DNA of 29,088 nucleotides. Source: Pelargonium cotyledonis (Eukaryota > Streptophyta > Magnoliopsida > Geraniales > Geraniaceae). The DNA lies in the NCBI GenBank assembly GCA_036897625.1, contig JAYMTA010000425.1, forward strand, positions 1 to 29,088, written 5' to 3'. Shown in pieces: positions 1 to 8,126 of this stretch (positions within the stretch are counted from its first letter, which is position 1; each line of letters begins with the position of its first letter). The notes beneath the pieces are model-generated. The model saw only the letters and a list, made by a program, of their open reading frames with translations, was not told where the DNA came from and made no database searches. The position numbers and the translations under genes are program-made.

Positions 1-86
1 GGATCTATGATTTTAAATGAGATGTCATCACCTCATTAGTGCAAGTGATATAAGGTTATATAAGTTAACTGATGCTCATATTACTC
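1..86 (-). repeat. MITE arm, truncated by window start
   Basis: These bases match the reverse complement of 20324-20409 at about 77 of 86 positions. They therefore form one arm of the same inverted-repeat element described at 20324-20541. The other arm, if present, lies before base 1. The shared core is a near-palindromic AATGAG-GTGTCGTC-ACCTCATT type block followed by repeated TGATATAA motifs. No coding capacity is visible. Confidence 0.75.
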
Positions 87-591
87 TTTTATTATTCACA
101 TTTATGTAAAATAGTTGAACTGTAACACCAAAATAATTTATAATAAAATTATATTTCGTATTAATAAATAATAAAAATTCAAAAATAACTAAACAAATTT
201 CATATTATTATTTTCAGTGTTAGGTTGGTCCAAAATTTGAGAGCCTAGAATCTTACCTGTAAATTTAATAAGTTATATATATATATGAAATGTATTTGCA
301 TTGTACCAAAAAAAAAATGTATTTGCATTCACTTTTAAATCGATAATGTAAAAAGTTTACAGGCCCAAGAGTCCATGAAGCTTTCAACATGGAGTGTACA
401 GAACTTCTTATTTGTTATATGCAAGAGGCCCATCAATTGCAGCCCATTTTAGGCCCAAGAGTTGTAGGTGTATGAATAGAGGTCATGTCACTATGAAGAA
501 CCGATTTAAATAATTTTTCACGACACTTAATTAATTTTAAGTTTAATCATCACATTTTAAATAAAAATTTTTTTTTGAAGAAACTCAAAAC
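87..591. other. AT-rich intergenic stretch
   Basis: I see no gene, RNA or complete repeat here. Several AGGCCCAA/GGCCCA motifs cluster at about 361-460. They resemble site II-type plant promoter elements, but no gene starts nearby, so no role is assigned. Confidence 0.4.
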
Positions 592-605
592 TTATATATT
601 AATTT
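592..605. repeat. LINE target-site duplication, left copy
   Basis: The 14-mer TTATATATTAATTT occurs here and again at 1440-1453, exactly flanking the LINE fragment at 606-1439. The sequence is AT-rich, but its position at both edges of the homologous segment supports a true target-site duplication. Confidence 0.7.
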
Positions 606-1439
606 CTACCAAAAAAAAAAAACTTTTATATTGAATAGCCAAATCCGCCAAAAGCAGCGATTCAATGTCCTAGGACTAGAGTGTCCCAGCCTGGAAAATA
701 AATCTAATGAATTCTTCGAGGAACTAGGCAAAGCATCAGCAACTCGGTTTGCAAACTGTGAAATATAAGTAAAATTAACAAAAGTAAATTGGGCTGCTAA
801 ACAACCTATATCTACTATAATCAAACCAAAAGTCCCCTTCGGTCTGAATTGCATTAACAACTTCAATAGCATCTAATTCGATCATAATATTGGTCCAACC
901 ACGATCCCATACCCATTTGATCGCCTCACGGACAGCAAGCACTTCCGTCATTCGGGCCTCCAATAGACTAACCCACGCCCTTTTTCCACCACCTTGGACC
1001 CGATCGACCATCCCAGTCTCGGATTATCCAGCCTACCCCCAACCTATTTAAAATCGGAAAGTTAGCCGTATCAGTGTTAATTTTAAGCCGTCCCCTAGGT
1101 GGTCCTGTCCACACAACGTTAGCCCGAGTTGCAGGAGAGACCGAACCAGCTGCATTCACAATCCTCCCTTCCACTGCCTCTTTCCACCCTCCTTGCGTTG
1201 CCATATCCATACTTTTAATAGCCAGAGCCGTCATAATTGTGTTGTTCCATACTAGCTCGTTTCGAGCTTTCCAAAGACCCCAGGCTAGGTACAAATTAAA
1301 GCATCAACTAATCGGCTCTCGTCCCAAGTCTGCAGAAGCTGACTGGATCTTTGTGAGCTCCCAACATAAAAGTAATATTTTAATAATTTATAAACTCTTC
1401 AATTTTCAACTCACCTCTCCGTAACATTTCTTCTTTTCT
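606..1439 (-). mobile_element. 5'-truncated L1-like LINE, ORF2 RNase H end
   Basis: This is a minus-strand fragment of a plant non-LTR retrotransposon carrying only the C-terminal part of ORF2. Reading from high to low coordinates, it encodes WGLWKARNELVWN (about 1294-1240) and then the opening of an RNase H-like domain, GRLKINTDTA with GVGWIIRDWDG. The middle of the domain, EVLAVREAIKWVW with IMIELDAIEVV, follows in a second frame. The end, AQFTFVNFTYISQFANRVADAL, is in a third frame. At least two frameshifts therefore break it, near 970-1010 and 775-870. The 3' end carries a homopolymer T run (minus strand) next to the duplicated target 14-mer. Loss of the 5' part with flanking duplications is the usual outcome of target-primed reverse transcription. 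It is a dead copy with no predicted activity. Confidence 0.88.
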
Positions 1440-1453
1440 TTATATATTAATTT
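1440..1453. repeat. LINE target-site duplication, right copy
   Basis: This is an exact copy of the 14-mer at 592-605. It marks the 5' truncation point of the minus-strand LINE. Confidence 0.7.
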
Positions 1454-2535
1454 AGACACTAAAGAGCCTACACGTGTACTCAATAGTCTCATCGACACCA
1501 ATAAAGTTTAGTCAACAATTTATATTAAGAGACTTAACCCCCCGAAGAGAGTTCCTGACAAAATGCACTCAAGGTAACTCACCCAACCAAAAAATCCACG
1601 CGGAAAGAACCTTTGGTGGTACCCTAGATATCACATTAGGGTCACACCCAAGGATATTGAAAAATGCAATAGAAATCAAGATTCATGTTATGTATAACGT
1701 CACATAACTGAAATTCTGTAACATAATTATTAGATTGTCACAACGGAAGGAGTCTCAATAATTTTCACTATAGATTAACACTTACAAATGAAAAAAAAAA
1801 ATGTACGACATACGAGACATGCGTGAAAGATTCGTACTCTTAAGAGTTTAAGATGTATTCTCCTATACCTATAAGTAAGTGGAGGTTCTTAAGCATGGCT
1901 ACATGTTGAGGCAAAGGATGAAAAACATTGATGTCTTGCTTCCAACATGCACAAATTGAACCATTTTAAGTGCGTCAAATTCGAGTATATGCACTTACCA
2001 ATTTCACTCCACATCTCAACTAAGAGCCACACAGATCGCCACCATATTCGTCGTGATATTCATAGTCATTTGAGATTATTTGTATAATTGTCGATATTAT
2101 TTCCTCAAAATTTTAAAATAATAACTCAAACATTTGTCAATATAGACACCATATGTCACGTGGATGTTACGTAACTTTATGGTTTCATGACCGTATAATA
2201 TGGATAGCTTAAAAACTTATTTAAAGCGTAGACTAAATTGGGTGTCAAATTAAAACAAAATGAATACATTAACAATCGTGATTAAATATTTTCAGTTAAA
2301 AGAGCATATTAAATTAAAATACTAATAAAGCATAAAATATCTGATTTTTTACCATATAAAAGAAACCCAAAAAAAGTTACAAAACATTCCTTTTGTATAA
2401 TATAATTCCCCTAATTGACGGCCCAAAAATTACGAAAGTACCCTACGCCTCTATTCTGTCATTCATTCATTGGGCCACGTCACTCATTGTCTACTTTTTT
2501 CCAAAATTAAAAACAAAATAAATAAACAGCTCTCC
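1454..2535. other. AT-rich intergenic stretch
   Basis: Nothing recognisable is present. The short open frame at 1474-1707 has no family resemblance and no exon signals, so it was not called. Confidence 0.4.
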
Positions 2536-2565
2536 GCACGTGACATGCCCCCACCATCACGTGCC
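2536..2565. promoter_or_regulatory. Paired G-boxes (CACGTG)
   Basis: Two perfect CACGTG G-boxes lie 21 bp apart at 2537-2542 and 2558-2563, in the contexts GCACGTGAC and TCACGTGCC. Such cores bind plant bZIP and bHLH factors, and ACGTG contexts act as ABA-responsive elements. They are followed about 110 bp later by a heat-shock element. Together they look like a stress promoter, although no convincing + strand gene begins downstream. Confidence 0.55.
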
Positions 2566-2674
2566 AACTACAACAACACCATACCTAACTAAAATTAGCA
2601 ACCAGCATCACCATCGAGTGCTCCGCCACCGGTCACGGCGGCGGAACCAGAACAACCTCCGCCCCTACCGGACC

Positions 2675-2692
2675 TTCTAGAAGGTTCCAGAA
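2675..2692. promoter_or_regulatory. Perfect four-unit heat-shock element
   Basis: The array TTC-TA-GAA-GG-TTC-CA-GAA is four contiguous, correctly phased inverted HSF half-sites with no mismatch. A further GAA at 2650-2652 is in the same 10-bp phase. An array of this quality normally marks a strong heat-inducible promoter. It sits 44 bp beyond the stop of the minus-strand gene at 2736-3002, and no TATA box is seen between it and the + strand sequence after it. Whether it drives an antisense transcript or acts at a distance is unknown. Confidence 0.7.
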
Positions 2693-2712
2693 AGTTATTA
2701 CCAGTGAGGCTT

Positions 2713-2740
2713 AGATCAGATCAGATCAGATCAGATCAGA
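2713..2740. repeat. AGATC pentanucleotide tandem repeat
   Basis: Five perfect AGATC units plus a partial sixth are present. The TGA stop of the minus-strand gene (2736-2738) lies in the outermost unit, so the repeat forms the start of that gene's 3' untranslated region. Confidence 0.9.
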
Positions 2741-3002
2741 CGGTACATCCACAGAAGACGAAGAAGAAGCAGAGCATGGAGACCAGAGCGACGGACTCGA
2801 CGGCGGTAATCACGGACCAGACAACGTCGTCGACGATGGAGAAGTCAAGTTCCGGCCACCGGAGAGGAAGTGACGGCTGCGGATGGCTCCACCACCGGAT
2901 GCTCCGAGGGAGCCACCGCCGGATCGAGGAGCGGACGGAGGATTCGAGGTCGAAGTCGAAGTCGAGCCACCGGAACGCCGCCTGGGACCACCTCCCGGCC
3001 AT
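2736..3002 (-). CDS. Small protein with C-terminal membrane segment
   Basis: This is an uninterrupted 88-codon frame that I cannot name. The product starts MAGRWSQAAFRWLDFDFDLE, has a central stretch rich in Arg, Trp and Pro, then an acidic patch (DFSIVDDVVW). It ends in a hydrophobic segment, about residues 64-88, ending CFFFVFCGCTV, as in a tail-anchored membrane protein. I chose the ATG at 3002 because its context (GGGACATGG) is strong and upstream in-frame codons lack an ATG. A good core promoter precedes it on the same strand: TATATAAAA at about 3104-3112, then roughly 70-100 bp of CA-rich leader. The opposite strand is also open over this interval, but its translation is low-complexity and basic, so I take that as the shadow. 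GC content is far higher than the flanks, as in intronless plant stress genes. Existence is fairly likely; function is unknown. Confidence 0.6.
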   Translation of the reverse strand: MAGRWSQAAFRWLDFDFDLESSVRSSIRRWLPRSIRWWSHPQPSLPLRWPELDFSIVDDVVWSVITAVESVALVSMLCFFFVFCGCTV

Positions 3003-3102
3003 GTCCCTCTCGATTTCTCTGGATATCTGGTTTTTGAATGATAGAGCTCTCACTCTCTGTGTTGCTGTATGTGTGGTGTGTCTTTGCTGTTAAATGGTGG
3101 GG

Positions 3103-3113
3103 TTTTTATATAC
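3103..3113 (-). promoter_or_regulatory. TATA box of the small minus-strand gene
   Basis: On the minus strand this reads GTATATAAAAA, a near-consensus plant TATA box. It is about 100 bp before the ATG at 3002 and is followed by a purine/CA-rich leader with no upstream ATG. Confidence 0.6.
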
Positions 3114-3664
3114 GAGCATGATGGGTGTGGCACATTATGTTACTATTTTCTAACAATGAGGTTCTTAAGCGAATCCACAAACTCGTAATTGACATTTTTA
3201 AACCGTTTTCCCACACACAGATTAATACTCATTCGAGTCGGGTATGACCACAAGGGAGGGAAAGCTCTCCCTGCCAAATTTTAACGCAGTTGTATTCTCT
3301 GGAACTTGAACTCGAAACCTTTCACTCCTATTATTCAGTTATATGATTTTTTTTCCATTAGTTGTTAAAGACTATCACCATGTCAGTTCATGACATGCGA
3401 CGTATGCTAGGATAAACGATTCATCTTGTTTTTATTATTCGAAATCAACAACCAAAACTGTTGGATGACGGAAGAAGAAAAAACGCAAAACATTTTGCAT
3501 TTTGTGAGGATCGATTGTCGTGGCACGTCTACGTGACAAAAATTGTAAATTGGCATAGTAATATGTGACACAAAATATCCCCTATATATGGTCACTAGAG
3601 GTAACATAACTTTATTTTTAACATAATTGTCAAGTGCATACAAAACGATTTAATTCAAAGAAAT
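3114..3664. other. Upstream region of the small minus-strand gene
   Basis: This AT-rich stretch lies between the TATA box and the next LINE insertion. No gene or complete repeat was recognised. It would hold any distal promoter elements of the minus-strand gene. Confidence 0.4.
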
Positions 3665-3682
3665 AAAATTAGATGTATATTA
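3665..3682. repeat. LINE target-site duplication, left copy
   Basis: The sequence AAAATTAGATGTATATTA matches 5135-5152 with a single A/C difference. The last 14 bases are independent of the poly(A) tail, so this is a convincing target-site duplication. Confidence 0.85.
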
Positions 3683-5134
3683 AAAAAATTTACATTGGAG
3701 ATACAACTCTCTCTGTGTGGTTATATGCATGTTTGCATTTTAGGGTTTATGGAGAACAAAAGTAGCAGTAGCGGCGGCTTTGCAGTGGTGTTCGGCTCGG
3801 CAAGTGCAGGTCCACTGCTTTAGTACACTCACGACGAGCTAATCAGCGTTAATCAAGGCGGAAATGGAGAGTTTGATAGCCAAGGAAATGGAGTTGCTTA
3901 CGATCGACGGGGAGGATGTCGGAGGAGTGGAGTTGGATGTAACGGAGGAGGCGGCAGGGGCGGGAGGCCGCAAGATCTGGCGAACTGTGGGGGGATTCCT
4001 CACACAATCGGTGGTGAACTTCAATGCCATGAGGCATCAAATGGCGTCGGTTTGGAAACCGGCAATCCCGATGGGAGTTATGGAGGTCGTAGATGACAAA
4101 ATTACGAATATGAAACAACGGTTCATATTCGAGTTTTATCACGAGATGGATACGATGCGTGTGGTGGAGGGAGGACTGTGGTCCTTCAACCACAATGCTC
4201 TGATATGTAAACTCATGAAGACGGGCGATGTGTCAGCAAGGGTGGATCTATATGAGCTTCGTCTATGGGTGCAGTTGTATGACCTTCCGGAGGGTTTTCG
4301 AACCGAGAGGGTCTGCCGTACTATCGGAAATTACATTGGATCCTATGTGAAAATGGATCCAAACAACTTTACTCGTAACCGGTCATCCTATCTGAGGATT
4401 CGGGTTGTGGTGGATATTCGGCTTCCTATAAAGCGGCGTGGGGGGTGAAAGCGGTAGGAGGTAACTGGTCATGGATCTCGTTCAAGTACGAATGTCTTCC
4501 AAACTTCTGTTTTTTCTGTGGGATAATGGGTCACAACGACCAAGTCTGCAAGGAGAGGCTCCGAATCCCAGATGCCGGGCCGGAGAGGGCGTACGGGGTA
4601 TGGTTGAGGGCCCCGAATAGGAGGGCGTCTGGCCAAATCGGAGCACGGTGGCTCCGAGACACACAGGAGTCGGTGGATTTGGTGACCCCGATGGACACTA
4701 TGGTCCCGGTCACTGACAAGGAGGTCTCGACTACGGAGACCAAGGATGGGACGGTGATAATCGACAGCAAGCGGAGAAGGACATTAGGAGAGACGAATGG
4801 AAGAGAAGGGACGGACCCTACGGAGGGGGTCCGAAAACCAGATTAGTCCAAGAGGGGGGAGGGTCGGGGTGGTCCTACCACTCCGGCAAAGGGCCCTGGT
4901 TAGAGCGGGCAGTAGTGGGTTTTGGTATATTGGTAAGCACGGATCTCGTGTTAGGATCAGAGTGTATACACAATATAGGTTTAAGCTTTCGCTTTATGCA
5001 CGGGGCTTTTGAATCAGCAATTTAGGGGGTTGACGTCTAGTCGGGTTTTAAGTCTATGTCTAATTTTAGGGGCTACTAGTCTGTAGCTTGTAATTTCTTT
5101 TGAATTGAATAAATAATTTATTATTTCTCTAAAA
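3683..5134 (+). mobile_element. LINE with ORF1 but no ORF2
   Basis: A retrotransposed element of about 1.45 kb has an 18-bp target-site duplication (one mismatch) on each side. It comprises a 5' leader with a TTTTAGGGTTTATGG motif (about 3738-3752), a broken ORF1 (3864-4846), and a 3' non-coding part with AATAAA at 5108-5113. It ends in an A-run at about 5131-5138. Plant L1-like elements normally continue into an ORF2 with endonuclease and reverse transcriptase, and none is present here. The copy is therefore non-autonomous: either a short derivative mobilised in trans, or a copy deleted internally after insertion. Confidence 0.85.
3864..4846 (+). pseudogene. LINE ORF1: DUF4283 and CCHC zinc knuckle
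   Basis: ORF1 of plant L1-like elements encodes an RNA-binding protein. The first frame (3864-4448) holds an acidic N-terminus and then a DUF4283 domain: WRTVGGFLTQSVVNFNAMRH, later RFIFEFYHEMD and LRLWVQLYDLPEGF. A one-base frameshift in a G-rich run near 4440 moves the reading to a second frame (to 4846). That frame continues with WSWISFKYECLPNFC and the zinc knuckle CFFCGIMGHNDQVC, spaced C-x2-C-x4-H-x4-C. The end is polar and charged, as is usual in ORF1. The domain order is the standard ORF1 order, so the two frames are clearly one broken gene. It is much richer in GC than the surrounding intergenic DNA. No function is expected. Confidence 0.88.
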
Positions 5135-5152
5135 AAAATTAGCTGTATATTA
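5135..5152. repeat. LINE target-site duplication, right copy
   Basis: The sequence AAAATTAGCTGTATATTA directly follows or merges with the element's A-tail and matches 3665-3682 at 17 of 18 positions. Confidence 0.85.
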
Positions 5153-6318
5153 TGACAGGTCATCAAAACATGAAGCCTCTCTGTACAAAAGATAATAATA
5201 ATTTTATCAAAAAAAAAAAATAATAATAATAATTTTACTTGCAATAATTACAGTGGAAGTGAAATGTGATAGGCCCAGCGGCGGTAGATACGAGGCGTTG
5301 ATTAGGTGGACTTTGCGATTGAGAAACGTGACAACACATCACTACCTTAGATTAGATTTGATTAGAATTAGGAAAACAATTAATAATTCCCGTTTATTTC
5401 AAATTCTAGGTTGGCTTTGAAGAGAGGGAAAATATTTAATTCCCCCAACATTCAATTTGTTTTCCGGGAATATTGTAACGAATGAAATGTTTATTTTTTA
5501 TCCACATATGGTTGGGTGCATTTATTATTTAATGTAATTTAAATAAATAAATAAATTGTGATATTTCGATATAAGATATATAGTATATTTTAAATGCATA
5601 TGTTTGGTTTCTAAGTAAATTTACGGGATGAATGTATGTGTTTTGCGTGTACGTTTTTTTTATGTATTTATCCGTTATATATAAATTTAATGATTTCATT
5701 TAATCGTAAAATGTTTTCATCTCAAAATCACTAGTGATATCTTGCCGTGTTAGTCAACAATTTAAAGTGTTGAGGTGTGGAAAACAATTAAGACATACAT
5801 AATCAAATCACTATCATTCAATATCTGATCCGATTCAACCATATTTTGAATCGCGTTCGGTCAAATTTATCTTGTATAAAATCCGGATAAAAGTAAGTCG
5901 GCTTGGACAAACCCTCACGTTCTATGCTCGCAAAGTGAAATCCGATCAATTCGCAGTCCAGAATTCAAAATCCAAACAAACTAAGACTTGTGGATATACT
6001 CTTTTGACATTTGAAGCATTTTTTGTTGTCTTTTTTTGTTATTATTTTTCCTATTTTGTTGTGTTTTTAAGATGTGGCATTGTGGTAGTGGTCCGGCACA
6101 AAAAGACTTTGTTATGTAGCTATTTTGAGTTTTGGGGCAAAAAAATAGAAAGTTGAGACCCTCCAAAAAATATACATTACCTGTCGTTGCATGTTAGTGT
6201 CTTGAAAATGGATACTACAAGCCAAACCTTTCATTTTCATGCAATTTCAATATCTCCTCGTTTCATTTCAAAAAAATTCAAATCTTCATCACAATTTCCC
6301 ACTACTTTTCATAATATA
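5153..6318. other. AT-rich intergenic stretch
   Basis: No gene was recognised. It holds short A/TAA low-complexity runs at about 5190-5236. A 94-codon open frame at 5872-6156 is low complexity and rich in Phe/Val, without exon signals, so it was not called. Confidence 0.4.
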
Positions 6319-6320
6319 TA

Positions 6321-6579
6321 CTCACTCCATCCCAAAATGATTGTTCTGTTTGTCTAAATTTTTTTGTCTCAAAATGAGTGTATTGTTTCTATTTTTAGGT
6401 TATTATATTATTATTTTTACCATATTACCCTTATCACTTATGCACATGGACAGATCTGCACATGGGTGCATGTGGGAAAGTGAGTGTAATATTGAAAACA
6501 CACTAAATTGTCTAGCAATTTTTTTTTTTTTTTTTTGCAAAAAAATAGAAACAAAACAGTCATTTTGAAACGAATGGAG
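6321..6579. mobile_element. Stowaway-type MITE
   Basis: The left end CTCACTCCATCCCAAAATGA and the reverse complement of the right end, CTCCATTCGTTTCAAAATGA, form terminal inverted repeats. They continue to match into TTGTTCTGTTTG versus CTGTTTTGTTTC. TA dinucleotides flank both ends (6319-6320 and 6580-6581), the Tc1/mariner target. At about 259 bp with no coding capacity, it fits a Stowaway MITE. It lies about 1.5 kb upstream of the importin alpha gene. Confidence 0.9.
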
Positions 6580-6581
6580 TA

Positions 6582-7917
6582 TATAGTTTTCGTGTAGAAT
6601 TACAAGTTACCAAGACCTTAGTTACTCAATCTTTATTGAATTGTATCATTCACAATGGAGATGATTTCAAAACTTGTCATATGCTAGGATTCTCTTTAAC
6701 ACATGTTTTCGAATTTTGATATGAGAATTACCATCAAATATTTAGACAAATATGTCTTAGGAGAGTCATTAGCTCGTATTTTGTCAGATTTAAAATATTG
6801 TTATAAGAAAAAATAGTTTAATTTATCGGTTCATCCTAAGTTGATTAAGAGAAATATACTTATTCCGAACATAAGAATATCTACATTGTAGGTTCCAATT
6901 GCATAGGAACCACAAAAAAAAAGACTTCACTTTTTTAATAACCCGTCAATGTGGTGAAACTATTTTAAGGAGATTGGTTTTTTGAACAGATCAATGAATT
7001 GAATTGAGATCAAAAGATTCATTAAGTTGCGGATGTCTTTTTCGTTGAGTCTCTTCAATATAAAAACAATTTTTTGTTAAGACCATTATTGATGTGGTAG
7101 ATAACAAAATAAAAATAGACTCAAATCGAGTTTTCTATTCAACGCTGGTGCTCTAATAAACTCGAAATTGGCATATCTTATCCTTCATATAACAAAAATT
7201 GTAGTGCCATTATTAATTATCCACATGGTTAGTAATGTGACATACAAAATAGGAACTATGATCAAACAAGTGGCAGCTAATTAAAATGGTGACAAGAAAA
7301 GAAAAAGAACAAACAAGTGATGAGGGTGGGGTTGGAGCTTGGAAGCAGGCCAAGAGTTGCCATGATTATTATTATTTTTTCACTTAAATAGTAAAGTAAC
7401 AACTATTGCATGTATATCAATACATGTTGCCACATTTATCATTATTTTTTTCCAATCACTCATAGAAATTAAAACCAACATTTGAGTATTTATTTATTGA
7501 AAACATTGTCATGAAACTGAGGGCAACATGAACAAATTAAGAGAAAAGCAATAGTCTCAAAGAACGATAAAAGAGGCACATGATTTGAATGTTTCTGACA
7601 ATGTTATTTCAATTTTTGTTTTCATCTCACTTTATTGTCTAACTTAATCATCAAAAGACAACTACTAAAATCGTTCAAAGCTAATTATACTCATCTAATT
7701 TAAAACCCGCTGCTCAAGTAAAAGTCTACTGAAAACGCGACATCATCGATCTAAACTTTTTTAAATACAATTACTTTTTGCGCATATGTTCCGTCAAATA
7801 AAAAAGTCTCTAACTATAAAAGTAAAAAAATACATTAATTTATTCAACATAAGTTAATGAAGAAAAACATGCAACTAGATGGTGTGGAATGTTGTGGATT
7901 ATTTATAAATCAACTAG
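6582..7917. other. AT-rich intergenic stretch upstream of importin alpha
   Basis: No gene, RNA or repeat was recognised. It would include distal promoter sequence of the importin alpha gene. Confidence 0.4.
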
Positions 7918-7993
7918 TTGTTGTTTGTTGGTTTGGTTGCTAATCCAGAACACAATTCAAACCCGAACCCGTGTCAGATCCGGACCCGCCCCG

Positions 7994-8001
7994 TATATAT
8001 A
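7994..8001 (+). promoter_or_regulatory. TATA box of importin alpha
   Basis: The sequence TATATATA in the context CCCCGTATATATAGGCCC lies about 125 bp before the start codon. It is followed by a pyrimidine-rich leader (CTCTTCTCTCC at about 8025-8060), typical of plant 5' untranslated regions. The transcription start is expected near 8025-8035. No ATG occurs between it and the start codon. Confidence 0.75.
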
Positions 8002-8126
8002 GGCCCACTCGCGCACTTCGCGATCTCTTCTCTCCTCTCGCGCACATTCTTCTCCTCTTCACTAAGGCATTTAGTCGAACACTTTGAGAGCATTAGCAGA
8101 AGGCGACACAGAGAAGAGGAGCAGCA

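Noticed and set aside
2713..2740. CRISPR-like short repeat array
   Set aside because: The AGATC units are contiguous with no spacers; this is a simple tandem repeat in a plant genome.
2704..3093. A 129-codon + strand open frame starting near the heat-shock element
   Set aside because: Its translation is low complexity (Ser/Arg/Lys repeats), it lacks a TATA box, and it lies opposite a more protein-like minus-strand frame with its own TATA box.
4797..5012. Separate 71-codon gene after the LINE ORF1
   Set aside because: It overlaps the end of ORF1 in another frame and has no recognisable domain; it is part of the LINE's 3' region.
5872..6156. A 94-codon + strand open frame
   Set aside because: AT-rich, Phe/Val-heavy composition with no splice or promoter signals and no family resemblance; probably a chance frame.
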